Source: an uncultured Colwellia sp. (GTDB lineage Bacteria; Pseudomonadota; Gammaproteobacteria; Enterobacterales; Alteromonadaceae). From it: a stretch of 46,996 nt of DNA. The position numbers and the translations under genes were made by a program. The notes below the pieces were generated by a model. The model was not told the DNA's origin, searched no databases, and worked only from the letters and a program-made list of their open reading frames with translations. Shown piece by piece: positions 25,112 through 33,989 of this stretch (the first letter of the stretch is position 1; each line of letters begins with the position of its first letter). The stretch lies in NCBI GenBank assembly GCA_913049915.1, contig CAJWZC010000020.1, positions 1 through 46,996 of the forward strand, read 5' to 3'.

Positions 25112-25386
25112 CAGCTTGATATTTCTCTCATTGGTGGATGTTTTACAGTGGTCATTAAACTTGACGTTAGAGCAACTTGCTCTTTATAAAAGTACAATTA
25201 TATAAATCCTGTTCGTTGATGTAGAGTAGTGACAATGGTGAAAGAAAAATTTTATAGTTTGGTAATATGCAATTATAAGCTTGGCTATTAAACCCGTATT
25301 CGTTAAAATTATATTATTCGTCGTATCGTGATTATTAAAATAGTATTTAACTTCACTTTCATAGTCACTTTGAACAATGGTCTTAT
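25112..25386. other. Gap of 275 bp with nothing recognised
   Basis: This AT-rich stretch lies upstream of both the CheW remnant (minus) and yciB (plus). It would be expected to hold the lost 5' end of cheW and a yciB promoter. I recognise neither with confidence. Confidence 0.4.
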
Positions 25387-25970
25387 ATGCAGTTATTTCT
25401 TGAGTACTTCCCTCTCGTTATTTTTTTATTATTAATTCCATTGCAGATATTTATTGGGCTACCGGTAGTTTAATTATCGCAGCCTTCTTACAAATTATTT
25501 ATTTCATCGTTATGAAAAATAAAATACCTGCTAAGCAATGGATAATCTTTGGTTTGATCGTTGTTTTTGGTGGCCTGACTATTTATTTGCAAAATGATGC
25601 CTTTCTTAAATGGAAAGTGACCATTATTAATACTTTTTTCGCTGGTGCATTATTAATAAGCAATGCACTATTTAACAAAAATATAATTAAAGAATTTTTA
25701 GGTGAGTCGTTATCATTACCCGAAAATATTTGGGCCAAATTAAACGCTGCTTGGGCGCTATTCTTTCTCTTTTGCGCAGGACTCAATTACTACATTGCTT
25801 TTAATTACGACCTTGATACTTGGGTTAATTTTAAGGTGTTTGGCTTGACTGGCTTAATGTTTTTCTTTTCTATTACTTCTATTTTATTTTTATATAAATA
25901 TTTATCAATTGAAGAAGATGAAAATGACATTAATACTTTTATCGATGGAAAAATCCATAAACCTAAATAA
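25387..25970 (+). pseudogene. yciB: Inner-membrane septation protein YciB/IspZ, frameshifted in a T7 run
   Basis: The usual N-terminus MQLFLEYFPLVIF starts at the ATG at 25387, but the rest of YciB (ADIYWATGSLIIAAFLQIIY, VFGGLTIYLQNDAFLKWKVT, then four more membrane segments) is in another frame. The frames join at a run of seven T (25421-25427); one extra T would restore PLVIFFIINSIADIYWATG. YciB is a five-helix membrane protein tied to envelope synthesis and septation. An intact ORF from ATG 25512 lacks the first membrane helices. This may be a real mutation, a phase-variable tract or a sequencing error. yciI follows 54 bp downstream. Confidence 0.85.
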
Positions 25971-26023
25971 ATAACCCTGTTTTAAATTAGCTACCTCAAC
26001 TATTATTTAAAGGAATACATGTC

Positions 26024-26326
26024 ATGTTTTATGTTATATATAGTGAAGATATTGAAAACTCACTCAGCCTACGTCTATCTGTTCGCGATAAGCATATTGA
26101 AAGATTAAAAGACTTACAAAATCAAGGGAAATTACTAATTGCTGGTCCATGTCCTGCCATTGATAATGAAGACCCTGGTGAAGCTGGATTTACTGGTTCA
26201 TTAATTATTGCTGAATTTGATAGTTTAACTGCTGCTCAGGCATGGGCAGACCAAGACCCTTATATAAGTGCTGGTGTTTATAAAAAAGTAACAGTAAAAC
26301 CTTATAAAAAGGTATTACCCGCTTAA
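26024..26326 (+). CDS. yciI: YciI family protein
   Basis: A 100-residue YCII-domain protein. Visible are [11 protein letters not shown] near the start, [19 protein letters not shown] in the middle, and the [20 protein letters not shown] end that carries the conserved Asp. The family has a ferredoxin-like fold and an unknown cellular role; yciI often lies near yciB (ispZ), as here. The start ATG has AAGGA about nine bases upstream (26011-26015). Length is typical. Confidence 0.9.
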   Translation: MFYVIYSEDIENSLSLRLSVRDKHIERLKDLQNQGKLLIAGPCPAIDNEDPGEAGFTGSLIIAEFDSLTAAQAWADQDPYISAGVYKKVTVKPYKKVLPA

Positions 26327-26437
26327 TAAAATCACTTACCTTTACATGAATATCAGCTAGACTTAATCCTAATATTTGCTGTTATCTGGCAAAGTAATTA
26401 GCCTTTAGCAAATTTTTTCATAATAACTAGAGTATAA

Positions 26438-26869
26438 ATGATGCGTAATAAAATATGTTTAGCTACAACACTTTTTTGTCATTTATTGATGATTTCATCT
26501 GCTAATGCGACAAAAAATATTGAAGAGTGTAAAAATCAAAACGCGGATAGTATTTCCTCTGCTCCAATGTCTCAGTGTTTAGACAGCGTTATATCTTTTG
26601 TTGATCGAGAATTACAAACATGGATAAATTTACATACTTTTAATTTGGAAGAAAAAGCATTAGTTAATGGTCGTTATTCGTCATTAAAGATGTTTAAGCG
26701 CTCGCAAAGTAACTTCATTACTTACAGAGAAAATGATTGTCGCTGGCAATATCTGGCGATATCACCAGAAACGGGGGCAGATTTGGCCTATAAAACGTGT
26801 TATGTGATGCTAAGTCAAAGCAGGATAACAGCACTCAGTAACATTAAAACAACTAACCCTACTCCTTAG
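26438..26869 (+). CDS. Secreted DUF1311 / LprI-like protein
   Basis: A 143-residue protein with a signal peptide ending near ANA (about residue 24). The mature part shows the DUF1311 pattern: Cys before a helix (IEECKNQN), QCLDSVISFVDRELQTW, FKRSQSNFITYRENDCRWQY, and KTCYVMLSQSRITAL. The four mature Cys probably form two disulfides in the periplasm. LprI of mycobacteria, in this family, inhibits lysozyme; that function is not demonstrated for proteobacterial members. It is a stand-alone gene, convergent with the permease downstream. Confidence 0.7.
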   Translation: MMRNKICLATTLFCHLLMISSANATKNIEECKNQNADSISSAPMSQCLDSVISFVDRELQTWINLHTFNLEEKALVNGRYSSLKMFKRSQSNFITYRENDCRWQYLAISPETGADLAYKTCYVMLSQSRITALSNIKTTNPTP

Positions 26870-26972
26870 TTATTTAGTCTTATTAAACCTGTTGAAAGTA
26901 AGTGTTTTATCACAAATGAGCGATGACTACTCAAACGTTCTCATAGAGCTGGTTAAAAAACATTTAACTTAC

Positions 26973-28037
26973 CTAATCAAGTAAAGCTTGCTCGGTTTTG
27001 TCTACCAACTCAACTTCATCACTTAATAGCACTGCTAACCAACGACCTTCAGGGGAACTTTCTAGACCAATCTTTAGTATCATCGTTAGTGGTACGCTTA
27101 GTAACATGCCGACAGTACCAAGTAACCAGCCCCAAAAAATTAGTGATAAAAAAACTACTAAAGTAGACAAACCTAACCCTTTACCAAGATACCTAGGCTC
27201 AATAATATTGCCCATAACCATATTAATCGAAATGAAACCTAAACCTATCAGACCGGCCTCTCCGATACCCAACTGTAAAATAGCTAGCGTCATTGGTGGT
27301 ACAGCAGCAATAATAGAGCCAATATTAGGAATATAATTAAGTAAAAAAGCCAATACTCCCCACAATAAATAAAAGTCTAAACCAAAGCCCCATAACATCA
27401 ATGAAACGATACAACCTGTAGCAATACTAACTAATGTTTTAATAGCGATGTAATCGTTAACAGAAGATAGGAATCGTTCAATTTGTTTCAAACGCATTTG
27501 AGGATCATCAAGCGCTAAATGTAACTTTTGAGGAAAGGAGGATGATTCAAATAAAATAAAAACTACCGTCAAGATAATCAAAAATAAGTTTGTCATCACA
27601 GAGCCAAAGCTTGATAACATTTCAGCGGCTAGTCCCATCGCTGCTGCAGGATCAAAATATTCAGTCAAGATCGTGGAAGAAAGCTTGATATCATGGTTAC
27701 TGAGAAAGTCTGTTAACCAAGCAAATTGCTCTTTGAGCTGTACTCGATATTGGGGTATATACTGCGAAAGTTCATTTAAAGAACTTCCTACTAAACCAGT
27801 TAAAAAAACAGCCATGGTGACAAAGACAGCAATGACAAAGATGATAGAAAATGCTTTGGGTATTTTGAATTCACTGGCTTTATTAATTAATGGATTACAG
27901 ATAATTGCGATAAATACTGACAGCAGGAAAGGCACTAATATATTTGCAGCGATTTTAATACCCGCAAAAATGATAAAAATAGCGGCGACTGTAACAAAAG
28001 CTTTAGCTATAGAGCTTTGATTTAAACTTGAAACCAT
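26973..28037 (-). CDS. AI-2E family transporter (PerM/TqsA-like permease)
   Basis: A 354-residue membrane protein with the AI-2E transporter family layout. There are two N-terminal helix pairs (IAANILVPFLLSVFIAIICN), a soluble central region (LSQYIPQYRVQLKEQFAWL), and C-terminal helices containing FLLNYIPNIGSIIAAVPP and NIIEPRYLGKGLGLSTLVVF, the most conserved stretches of the family. Members are implicated in export of autoinducer-2 or in Na+/H+ exchange; substrate cannot be predicted. It appears to be a single-gene unit. Complete length. Confidence 0.88.
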   Translation of the reverse strand: MVSSLNQSSIAKAFVTVAAIFIIFAGIKIAANILVPFLLSVFIAIICNPLINKASEFKIPKAFSIIFVIAVFVTMAVFLTGLVGSSLNELSQYIPQYRVQLKEQFAWLTDFLSNHDIKLSSTILTEYFDPAAAMGLAAEMLSSFGSVMTNLFLIILTVVFILFESSSFPQKLHLALDDPQMRLKQIERFLSSVNDYIAIKTLVSIATGCIVSLMLWGFGLDFYLLWGVLAFLLNYIPNIGSIIAAVPPMTLAILQLGIGEAGLIGLGFISINMVMGNIIEPRYLGKGLGLSTLVVFLSLIFWGWLLGTVGMLLSVPLTMILKIGLESSPEGRWLAVLLSDEVELVDKTEQALLD

Positions 28038-28207
28038 AAAAATTTTCCTTATGTTATATCGCTTTAATATACCTTAATTATTAAATTTACACTAGGAACT
28101 GTTGATTTTTCAAGGTTACACTTCGTCCAATTTAAAGCGATTTTAACCACTAATCCTGTTTTTCAAAATTTAGTGCTCCCAGGTAAAGCCCAGAAGCCCT
28201 TTGTTAA

Positions 28208-30721
28208 TTAAGCAAGCTTTCTTAATAAGCCTTGGGTATTTTGCCTCATGGTTCTTGCAACCATAAAGTAACCGATAGAAGAAACAAAAACAGCACCACT
28301 AAACGGCCCTAATAACCAAATATAAGGATGAAGCTGACCTTTAATGCTAAAGAGTTGTTGTTGAATTACCAGTAAAGCAACATCACTGACAATTGCCGCA
28401 ACTAAGCCCGAAATAGCGCCTAATAACATAAACTCATAAAGTGTTGCCAGTTTAATTAACCGACCTTTAGCGCCTAATGTTCGTAATATCACCACTTCTT
28501 GCATGCGCTCAGCTAAACTGGCTTGTACTTGTGAAATAAGTACTAAAGCACCACTGACCAACACAATCGATAAAACAAAACCAATCGCTAATGACACTTG
28601 CGCAATAATAGATTGAGCTTGTTCAATTTGGGACTTGATATCAATCATACTTATCGTCGGATAACGTTGTAATAACTGACTAATATCTTGGGTGTGTTTG
28701 TCTTGCAGCTTTGCGGCGCTAAAATAAGTGACCGGTACCAAGCCGGCCATATTGGGACTTAAAATCATGACAAAATTAGGTTTAAGCGTACCCCAATCAA
28801 CATCCCTGAAACTAGTGACTTTAGCTTCTATTGGTTGTTCATTAACTAACAGTGTAATGGTATCGCCCAGTTTTAGATCAAGTGATTCTTTCCATCCATC
28901 AAAAACGGACACCTCGATCTCATCACCAAGCAAACCTTCATCAGAGAACCATTGTCCTTCAGTGATCTCATTACCTTCAGGTAAAGTGTCTAGCCAAGTT
29001 AGGTTAGGCTCTCTACTAACTCCTTCTTTAGCGTCTTCATCTTTTTCTTCACCTTCTTGCTTTGATACTCTTCGAGCAAATTTATCACCATTTACTGCAT
29101 CAACTCTACCACTGAAAATAGGATAAAAAGCTTCATGGCCTATATTGTTTTCATTAAAGAATTGTTCAATTGGAGTAACTTCGTTTTCGGCAATATTAAT
29201 GATAAACATATTGGGTGCATCTGGCGGAACCTGCATTTGCCAATCGGCAATGATGTCGGTTTTTAAGACCACCAAAAATAACATCAACTTAATCGCTAAA
29301 GCGAAACTGATCAGTTGAATAGCATTAGCATTAGCTCTTTTTTGCAATGTCGCTATCGCCAAAGACCAACTAGAGCCAGGTCTAAGGCCTAAACTCCGAC
29401 CTGCAGCAAATAATAATCGAGATATACCGAATAAAATAGCAATAACTAATAAAGTAGAAGCAAATAAAATTAGAGTAGTAATAATCTCTCCACTAAATAT
29501 CCACATTAAAACAAAAATAGTTATAAATGATAGCGCAAGATGAAGACGACTAACGGCTAAGGTATCACCTAAGTTTCGACGTAAAACACGCAGTGGCGGA
29601 ATATCAAATAAATCGAGTAAAGGTTTAAGTGAAAACATCATCGCGCAAATAAGACCGATAAAGCTAGATAATAACCAAGGTCGAATACCTGCTTGTGGTA
29701 ATTCGGTACCCATAAATGTTGCCAAATAATCGGCACCAATAGTTTGTAAGACAAAACCTATAGCTAAGCCCGCAGCAATAGAAAAAGTTGTTACTAGGCT
29801 AAGGTGTAAAAGAAAAATATTACGGATAACTTTACGACTGCCGCCAAGTGTTTTCATCATAGCGACGGGATCATACTGGCGTTCACAGTACCGTTTGGCT
29901 GAAACGGCCATAGCAACCGCGGCGAGCATAATACCAAATAAACCGGCTAGTAATAAAAAACGTTCCGCGCGCTCTAAATTATTACCCAAGGGTGATTGTC
30001 TATCTTTAATACCTTCCCAATTTTGATTACTTTTAAGTTCTGGTTTAAGCCAAGCATAATAATCACTTAGTTGTTGTTCATTACCTGAAAATAGAAGACG
30101 ATGAAATACTCTACTACCCGCTTGAACTGCTTGGGTTGTCGGGATATCGTCATAGTTTAGCAAGACACGTTTATTACCCGACAAAGAGAAAAATGGCGCG
30201 TCAGGTTCTTTTACCAACACTTTACTGACGTTAAAAAGACCTGCCCCTAATTCGACCTGATCACCAATTTTTAAGTCAAGGGTATAAAATAAACCTTCAC
30301 TCAACCAGACTGAACCAGCCTTAGGACCACTATCAACCTCGTAATCTGGGCTAGTTAAGCTGTCTTTAATTATTATTTTCCCGCGCAGAGGATAAGTCTC
30401 AGTAGTGGCTTTTACTGAACCTAACACCAATTCATCATTGGCAAATAACATAGAATCAAAGTAGAGCATCTTTGCTGTTTCTAAACCAAACTCACTCGAT
30501 TTTATTAATATTTGTGGGTCAAAAGCATGATTACTAGACAAACGACGATCTGCAGCAATAAAATCACTACTTTTTTGTGCTATGTTCAAACCAATTCTTT
30601 CGGTAATTGACGACAAACTAAAAACAGTAAGAACCGCCAGCGCAATTGCAGCAAAGATAATGGTTAATTCACCACGACGAAACTCTCGTGAAAAGAGTTT
30701 AAAAGCCAGCTTAACCCACAT
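28208..30721 (-). CDS. ybbP: ABC transporter permease YbbP (FtsX/MacB type)
   Basis: An 837-residue FtsX-like permease. The N-terminus (VKLAFKLFSREFRRGELTII) leads into the first membrane helix, followed by a large extracytoplasmic domain. Three helices come around 265-400 (LLLAGLFGIMLAAVAMAVSA), then a second module with four helices at the C-terminus (SLAIGFVLSIVLVSGALVLI). The start at 30721 is chosen because GGGGGAG precedes it by six bases. An upstream in-frame start at 30766 would overlap ybbA by 56 bp. The chosen ATG overlaps the ybbA stop by 11 bp. YbbA-YbbP is thought to act in lipid or envelope transport; the substrate is unknown. Confidence 0.9.
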   Translation of the reverse strand: MWVKLAFKLFSREFRRGELTIIFAAIALAVLTVFSLSSITERIGLNIAQKSSDFIAADRRLSSNHAFDPQILIKSSEFGLETAKMLYFDSMLFANDELVLGSVKATTETYPLRGKIIIKDSLTSPDYEVDSGPKAGSVWLSEGLFYTLDLKIGDQVELGAGLFNVSKVLVKEPDAPFFSLSGNKRVLLNYDDIPTTQAVQAGSRVFHRLLFSGNEQQLSDYYAWLKPELKSNQNWEGIKDRQSPLGNNLERAERFLLLAGLFGIMLAAVAMAVSAKRYCERQYDPVAMMKTLGGSRKVIRNIFLLHLSLVTTFSIAAGLAIGFVLQTIGADYLATFMGTELPQAGIRPWLLSSFIGLICAMMFSLKPLLDLFDIPPLRVLRRNLGDTLAVSRLHLALSFITIFVLMWIFSGEIITTLILFASTLLVIAILFGISRLLFAAGRSLGLRPGSSWSLAIATLQKRANANAIQLISFALAIKLMLFLVVLKTDIIADWQMQVPPDAPNMFIINIAENEVTPIEQFFNENNIGHEAFYPIFSGRVDAVNGDKFARRVSKQEGEEKDEDAKEGVSREPNLTWLDTLPEGNEITEGQWFSDEGLLGDEIEVSVFDGWKESLDLKLGDTITLLVNEQPIEAKVTSFRDVDWGTLKPNFVMILSPNMAGLVPVTYFSAAKLQDKHTQDISQLLQRYPTISMIDIKSQIEQAQSIIAQVSLAIGFVLSIVLVSGALVLISQVQASLAERMQEVVILRTLGAKGRLIKLATLYEFMLLGAISGLVAAIVSDVALLVIQQQLFSIKGQLHPYIWLLGPFSGAVFVSSIGYFMVARTMRQNTQGLLRKLA

Positions 30722-31424
30722 TAGCTGCTCCCCCTTCACTAATTCTTTCAAGCTGTCCACCTTCAATGTGTATGATGCGTTGGCATTGTTTTGCTAATTG
30801 TTCATCGTGAGTCACTAACACAAGTGTTGTCCCGTTTTGTTTGTTTAAATCAAATAATAACGTTTCAATCAAGTGACCATTTTTACTGTCTAGATTTGCT
30901 GATGGCTCATCAGCAAACAATATTTTTGGTGAGCCGATAAAAGCCCTAGCAATAGCGACTCGTTGTTGCTCACCTCCTGACAATTGTGAAGGATAATGCT
31001 CAAGTCGATGTGTAAGTCCTACTTTTTCTAATAATTCAATCGCTTGTTTTTTGGCATCATGATCGCCTGCAAGCTCTGCGGGTAACATAACATTTTCAAG
31101 TGCGGTTAAACTTTGTACTAACATAAATGATTGAAAGACAAAGCCAATTTTCTCTGCTCTAACACGAGCGCGGGCTTCTTCATCAAGGCTACTTAAAGCT
31201 TCACCATCCAGATGTACATCGCCTTCACTGGCTACATCTAGTCCAGCTAATAAACTTAATAATGTTGACTTGCCAGAGCCTGAGGCGCCAACAATAGCCA
31301 CTGACTCTCCTGACTTGACAGAGAAGTTAATATCGCTAAGGATAGTAAGGCTTCCCTCAAGTGTACTAACACGCTTTGTAAGCCCTGACACTTGAATAAC
31401 ATTTAACTGAGAAAGTACTGACAT
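30711..31424 (-). CDS. ybbA: ABC transporter ATP-binding protein YbbA (LolD/MacB type)
   Basis: A 237-residue ATPase. Walker A is GASGSGKSTLLSLLAGLD, the Q-loop is in FVFQSFMLVQSL, the signature is LSGGEQQRVAIARAF, Walker B is ILFADEPSANLD, and the switch His is in LVTHDEQLA. It energises the YbbP permease encoded downstream with an 11-bp overlap. Its start codon overlaps by two bases with that of tesA on the other strand, so its promoter must lie inside tesA. Confidence 0.95.
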   Translation of the reverse strand: MSVLSQLNVIQVSGLTKRVSTLEGSLTILSDINFSVKSGESVAIVGASGSGKSTLLSLLAGLDVASEGDVHLDGEALSSLDEEARARVRAEKIGFVFQSFMLVQSLTALENVMLPAELAGDHDAKKQAIELLEKVGLTHRLEHYPSQLSGGEQQRVAIARAFIGSPKILFADEPSANLDSKNGHLIETLLFDLNKQNGTTLVLVTHDEQLAKQCQRIIHIEGGQLERISEGGAANVG

Positions 31425-32043
31425 GACGCGTTATTTCCTAAAATTTATTATTATATTAATTTTGACAAACCTATCATTTACAAGCGTTGCAAATGATAAA
31501 ATTTTACTTATTGGTGATAGCTTAAGTGCTGGCTATGGTCTTAAGCAAGAGCAAGCATGGGTTTATTTGTTACAAAATAAATATAATGACGATAACACAC
31601 CCATCACCATTATTAATACCGCCATCAGTGGCCAAACCACGGATAACGCCTTATTAAAAATAGATACTTGGTTAGAGACACACCAACCTAGCCATGTGCT
31701 AATTGAGCTAGGTGGTAATGATGGTATAAGAGGGTTTCCTGTTAAATTATTACAAAAACATTTAAACCTACTTATTACTAAAAGCCAGCAACATGGAGCA
31801 AAAGTTGCCCTAATGGAAATTCAAATACCCCCTAACCTAGGCCCAAGATATCTGCAAATGTTTACCGACAGTTATGATAAAGTTGCCAAGCAAACAGGCG
31901 CCTATCTCATGCCATTTTTTATGGAAAGTATTGCAATAGATTCATCTCTAATGCTAAACGATAATTTACATCCTAATGTGAAAGCACAGCCAATAATTCG
32001 TGATTTTATGAATAAAGAAATTACAAAGTGGTTACAAAAGTAA
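31423..32043 (+). CDS. tesA: Multifunctional acyl-CoA thioesterase I / arylesterase TesA
   Basis: A 206-residue SGNH hydrolase with an N-terminal signal peptide (FIIILILTNLSFTSVAND). Block I is IGDSLSAG with nucleophile Ser33, the oxyanion Gly is in NTAISGQTTDN, the Asn is in ELGGNDGIRG, and the Asp-His pair is in NDNLHPN. It cleaves acyl thioesters and esters in the periplasm. Divergent from ybbA, the same neighbourhood as in E. coli. Start codons of the two genes share the CATG at 31422-31425, so the tesA promoter must lie inside ybbA. The length matches the family. Confidence 0.93.
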   Translation: MTRYFLKFIIILILTNLSFTSVANDKILLIGDSLSAGYGLKQEQAWVYLLQNKYNDDNTPITIINTAISGQTTDNALLKIDTWLETHQPSHVLIELGGNDGIRGFPVKLLQKHLNLLITKSQQHGAKVALMEIQIPPNLGPRYLQMFTDSYDKVAKQTGAYLMPFFMESIAIDSSLMLNDNLHPNVKAQPIIRDFMNKEITKWLQK

Positions 32044-32126
32044 TGTGTAGTTAAATCATGAAAGAATATTAAAATGTACTAGTTTATTAGTAATCAAAGT
32101 AGCTAAGTAAATCGAATATCCAATAA

Positions 32127-32160
32127 CATAACAGGTTATAAACCCTAATAGCCTGTTATG
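32127..32160. repeat. Hairpin with a 9-bp perfect stem downstream of tesA
   Basis: CATAACAGG (32127-32135) and CCTGTTATG (32152-32160) pair perfectly around a 16-nt loop. There is no T tract, so it may be a factor-dependent terminator or an mRNA-stabilising hairpin. The rest of 32044-32404 shows nothing recognisable. Confidence 0.5.
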
Positions 32161-32404
32161 TACTCATTTAAGCGCTTTATTCATTACATTTATCCTTAAT
32201 AAGATCCTCATATGAGCTAATTTAATTAGTATAATAGATTGTTTTTTTAAATAAAATCCCTTTACATGGTGATAGATTATAAAATATCATCCGATAGAAA
32301 ATCCTGCATGTTCTATCGTTAGTGTTAAAATAAATTTCGCATCAATTGTCAAAAAAATCAAAACCTTTTCTGCTTAATAAATTAATATAAACTAGATTAA
32401 TACT

Positions 32405-33519
32405 ATGGACTTTATCTGAATTATTTTCGATTTTATCTTTGCCCTAGGGGCAAAAACAATCTCGCTATCTCCATCCATTTGGGCATTTTCGCTGCTCTCC
32501 TTGTTTTTCATAAAACCCCTTATTAATAGAGTGATTAATCATGTTGGCCATGGTGAGTTAATTCCTTTAATCGGCTTCTTTCTAGCCTTAGGTAGTTATG
32601 AGTTATTTGAGTTAGTTAACATTAAAGGCGACTTAGGTGTATTACTTGTCGGCATGTTCTTAGTTACTCATCTTAAAGCGGCTGAAATTAGTAAAGCATT
32701 AATGGGTTTTAAAGATATATTCTTAATAGGATTTTTCTTATCTATAGGGTTTATCGCTGTACCAACTTTAGAAATGTTAGGTTTGGCAACGTCATTAATA
32801 CTATTAAATCCTGTTAAGATAATGATGTTAAAGTGTATTTTTAGTATATTAAAAATGCATTGTCGTAGTGCTTTGTTAAGCGTCTTATCTTTAAGTAACT
32901 TCAGTTAATTTAGTTTAATTGTTAGTTCCATAAGTGTAACTGCTGGCTGGCTTAGTAATGATTGACTAGTAATCCTTTCTTTAAGCATGGTCATCTCATT
33001 TATTTTGACAAACATAGTTTATCGGTTTGCCCATACGCTCTTTGCTAAATATCGAGGATTTTTATCTCTTTTGAGCGACAAGAAAAACTTGAAGAAGATG
33101 ATTTCTGTCAACTATATCAGCGCCCTATCGTTATGATTGGTATGGGGGCTTATCGAGCCATTAATAGCCATAGTGACATCCTGCATGGGGTCTAGATGCG
33201 GACAAATAAAAATCACATTAATAACAAATAAAGGTATAAAAGCCTACGATAGTGATGCTGAAAATATCTATTTTTGAGAGAGTATGGACCTTTACGATTT
33301 GAACTCGTATTACTTGCCCTACCTTCAGTACAAGAGGCGATCAGTATTACTACGCAGTTTAATGCGGCAAATTATCAAGGAAGAATTGCCGCTGTTGTAC
33401 GGTATGATGATGAACGTTTACAACTAGAAGAGTTCGGTATTGATAAGGTATTTAACTTTTATACTGAAGCTGGTGTCGGTTTTGCTGAGGAAAGTTTAGC
33501 ATTGCTGCCTAAACCATAA
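32405..33519 (+). pseudogene. Remnant of a CPA2 (Kef-type) cation:proton antiporter with TrkA-N domain
   Basis: Fragments read in order as the second half of a Kef-type antiporter: FALGAKTISLSPSIWAF, IPLIGFFLALGSYELFE, LGVLLVGMFLVTHLKAAEIS, DIFLIGFFLSIGF, and WLVILSLSM in variant form. The linker FERQEKLEEDDF and the nucleotide-binding VMIGMG of the TrkA-N domain follow, then LVLLALPSVQEAI and KVFNFYTEAGVGFAEESL. The N-terminal helices are missing. There are in-frame stops near 32415, 32908 and 32963 and at least two frame changes between 33050 and 33275. No functional antiporter can be made. Confidence 0.88.
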
Positions 33520-33818
33520 AGTAAAGCTGAAATAGGACTATCATTTACAGTATCTAAAACTACTTATCTTAATAAATACATAGCCAAAAATCATCAGAAA
33601 AAACTAGAGCTGATACTGCGTCAAGACTGTGGATAACCTATAATAAAGCGGTATTATAACGGTGAGTATTGCTATAAAAAAAAGAAATAAAATACAAGAA
33701 GAAAAAGCAATAAGCATCTGCAATAAAACAATAAAATAAATAGATATAAAAATATTAGCTATTTAAAAAACATACACTACACTTAATATCACAAACTTAG
33801 CATGAAGTGATTTTTTCA
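33520..33818. other. Gap of about 300 bp with nothing recognised
   Basis: This AT-rich stretch follows the antiporter remnant. It shows no ORF or remnant that I recognise; the candidate small RNA promoter begins at its right edge. Confidence 0.4.
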
Positions 33819-33848
33819 TTGTTAAGGTGTAGTAAATTGAATTATAAC
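33819..33848 (+). promoter_or_regulatory. Candidate promoter of the small RNA
   Basis: TTGTTA (33819-33824) and TATAAC (33843-33848) are separated by 18 bp. Transcription would begin near 33855. There is no ORF between this and the terminator at 33921-33949. Confidence 0.4.
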
Positions 33849-33854
33849 CTTAGT

Positions 33855-33949
33855 TTTTTTATCTTAATTACTAGATGATAGTTAATTAGCGCAGTGCTCA
33901 ACCCCTTGAGCCAACTCTTGAACCCAAACCTATGTTTGGGTTTTTTTTT
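33855..33949 (+). ncRNA. Candidate small RNA of about 95 nt with terminator
   Basis: Between the antiporter remnant and the convergent tatD gene lies a non-coding stretch with its own promoter-like hexamers. It has a hairpin GCTCAA-cccc-TTGAGC (33896-33911), a single-stranded linker CAACTCTT, and a strong intrinsic terminator (AACCCAAAC 33921-33929, GTTTGGGTT 33934-33942, then a run of T). This is the architecture of a trans-acting, Hfq-type small RNA. It matches no RNA family I recognise. The 5' end is an estimate. Confidence 0.4.
33921..33949 (+). terminator. Intrinsic terminator
   Basis: A perfect 9-bp stem with a 4-nt loop (33930-33933) is followed on the plus strand by nine T (33941-33949). 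Orientation is plus, so it does not serve the minus-strand tatD; it closes whatever is transcribed from 33520-33920. Confidence 0.8.
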
Positions 33950-33989
33950 CACTGAAAGTAATGAAAATAATGGTTATGTTATCAAATTA

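Noticed and set aside
32167-32178. AAGCGCTT core similar to the LacI-type sites
   Set aside because: Only the 8-bp core matches, the flanks are not symmetric, and it is not next to a saccharide gene.
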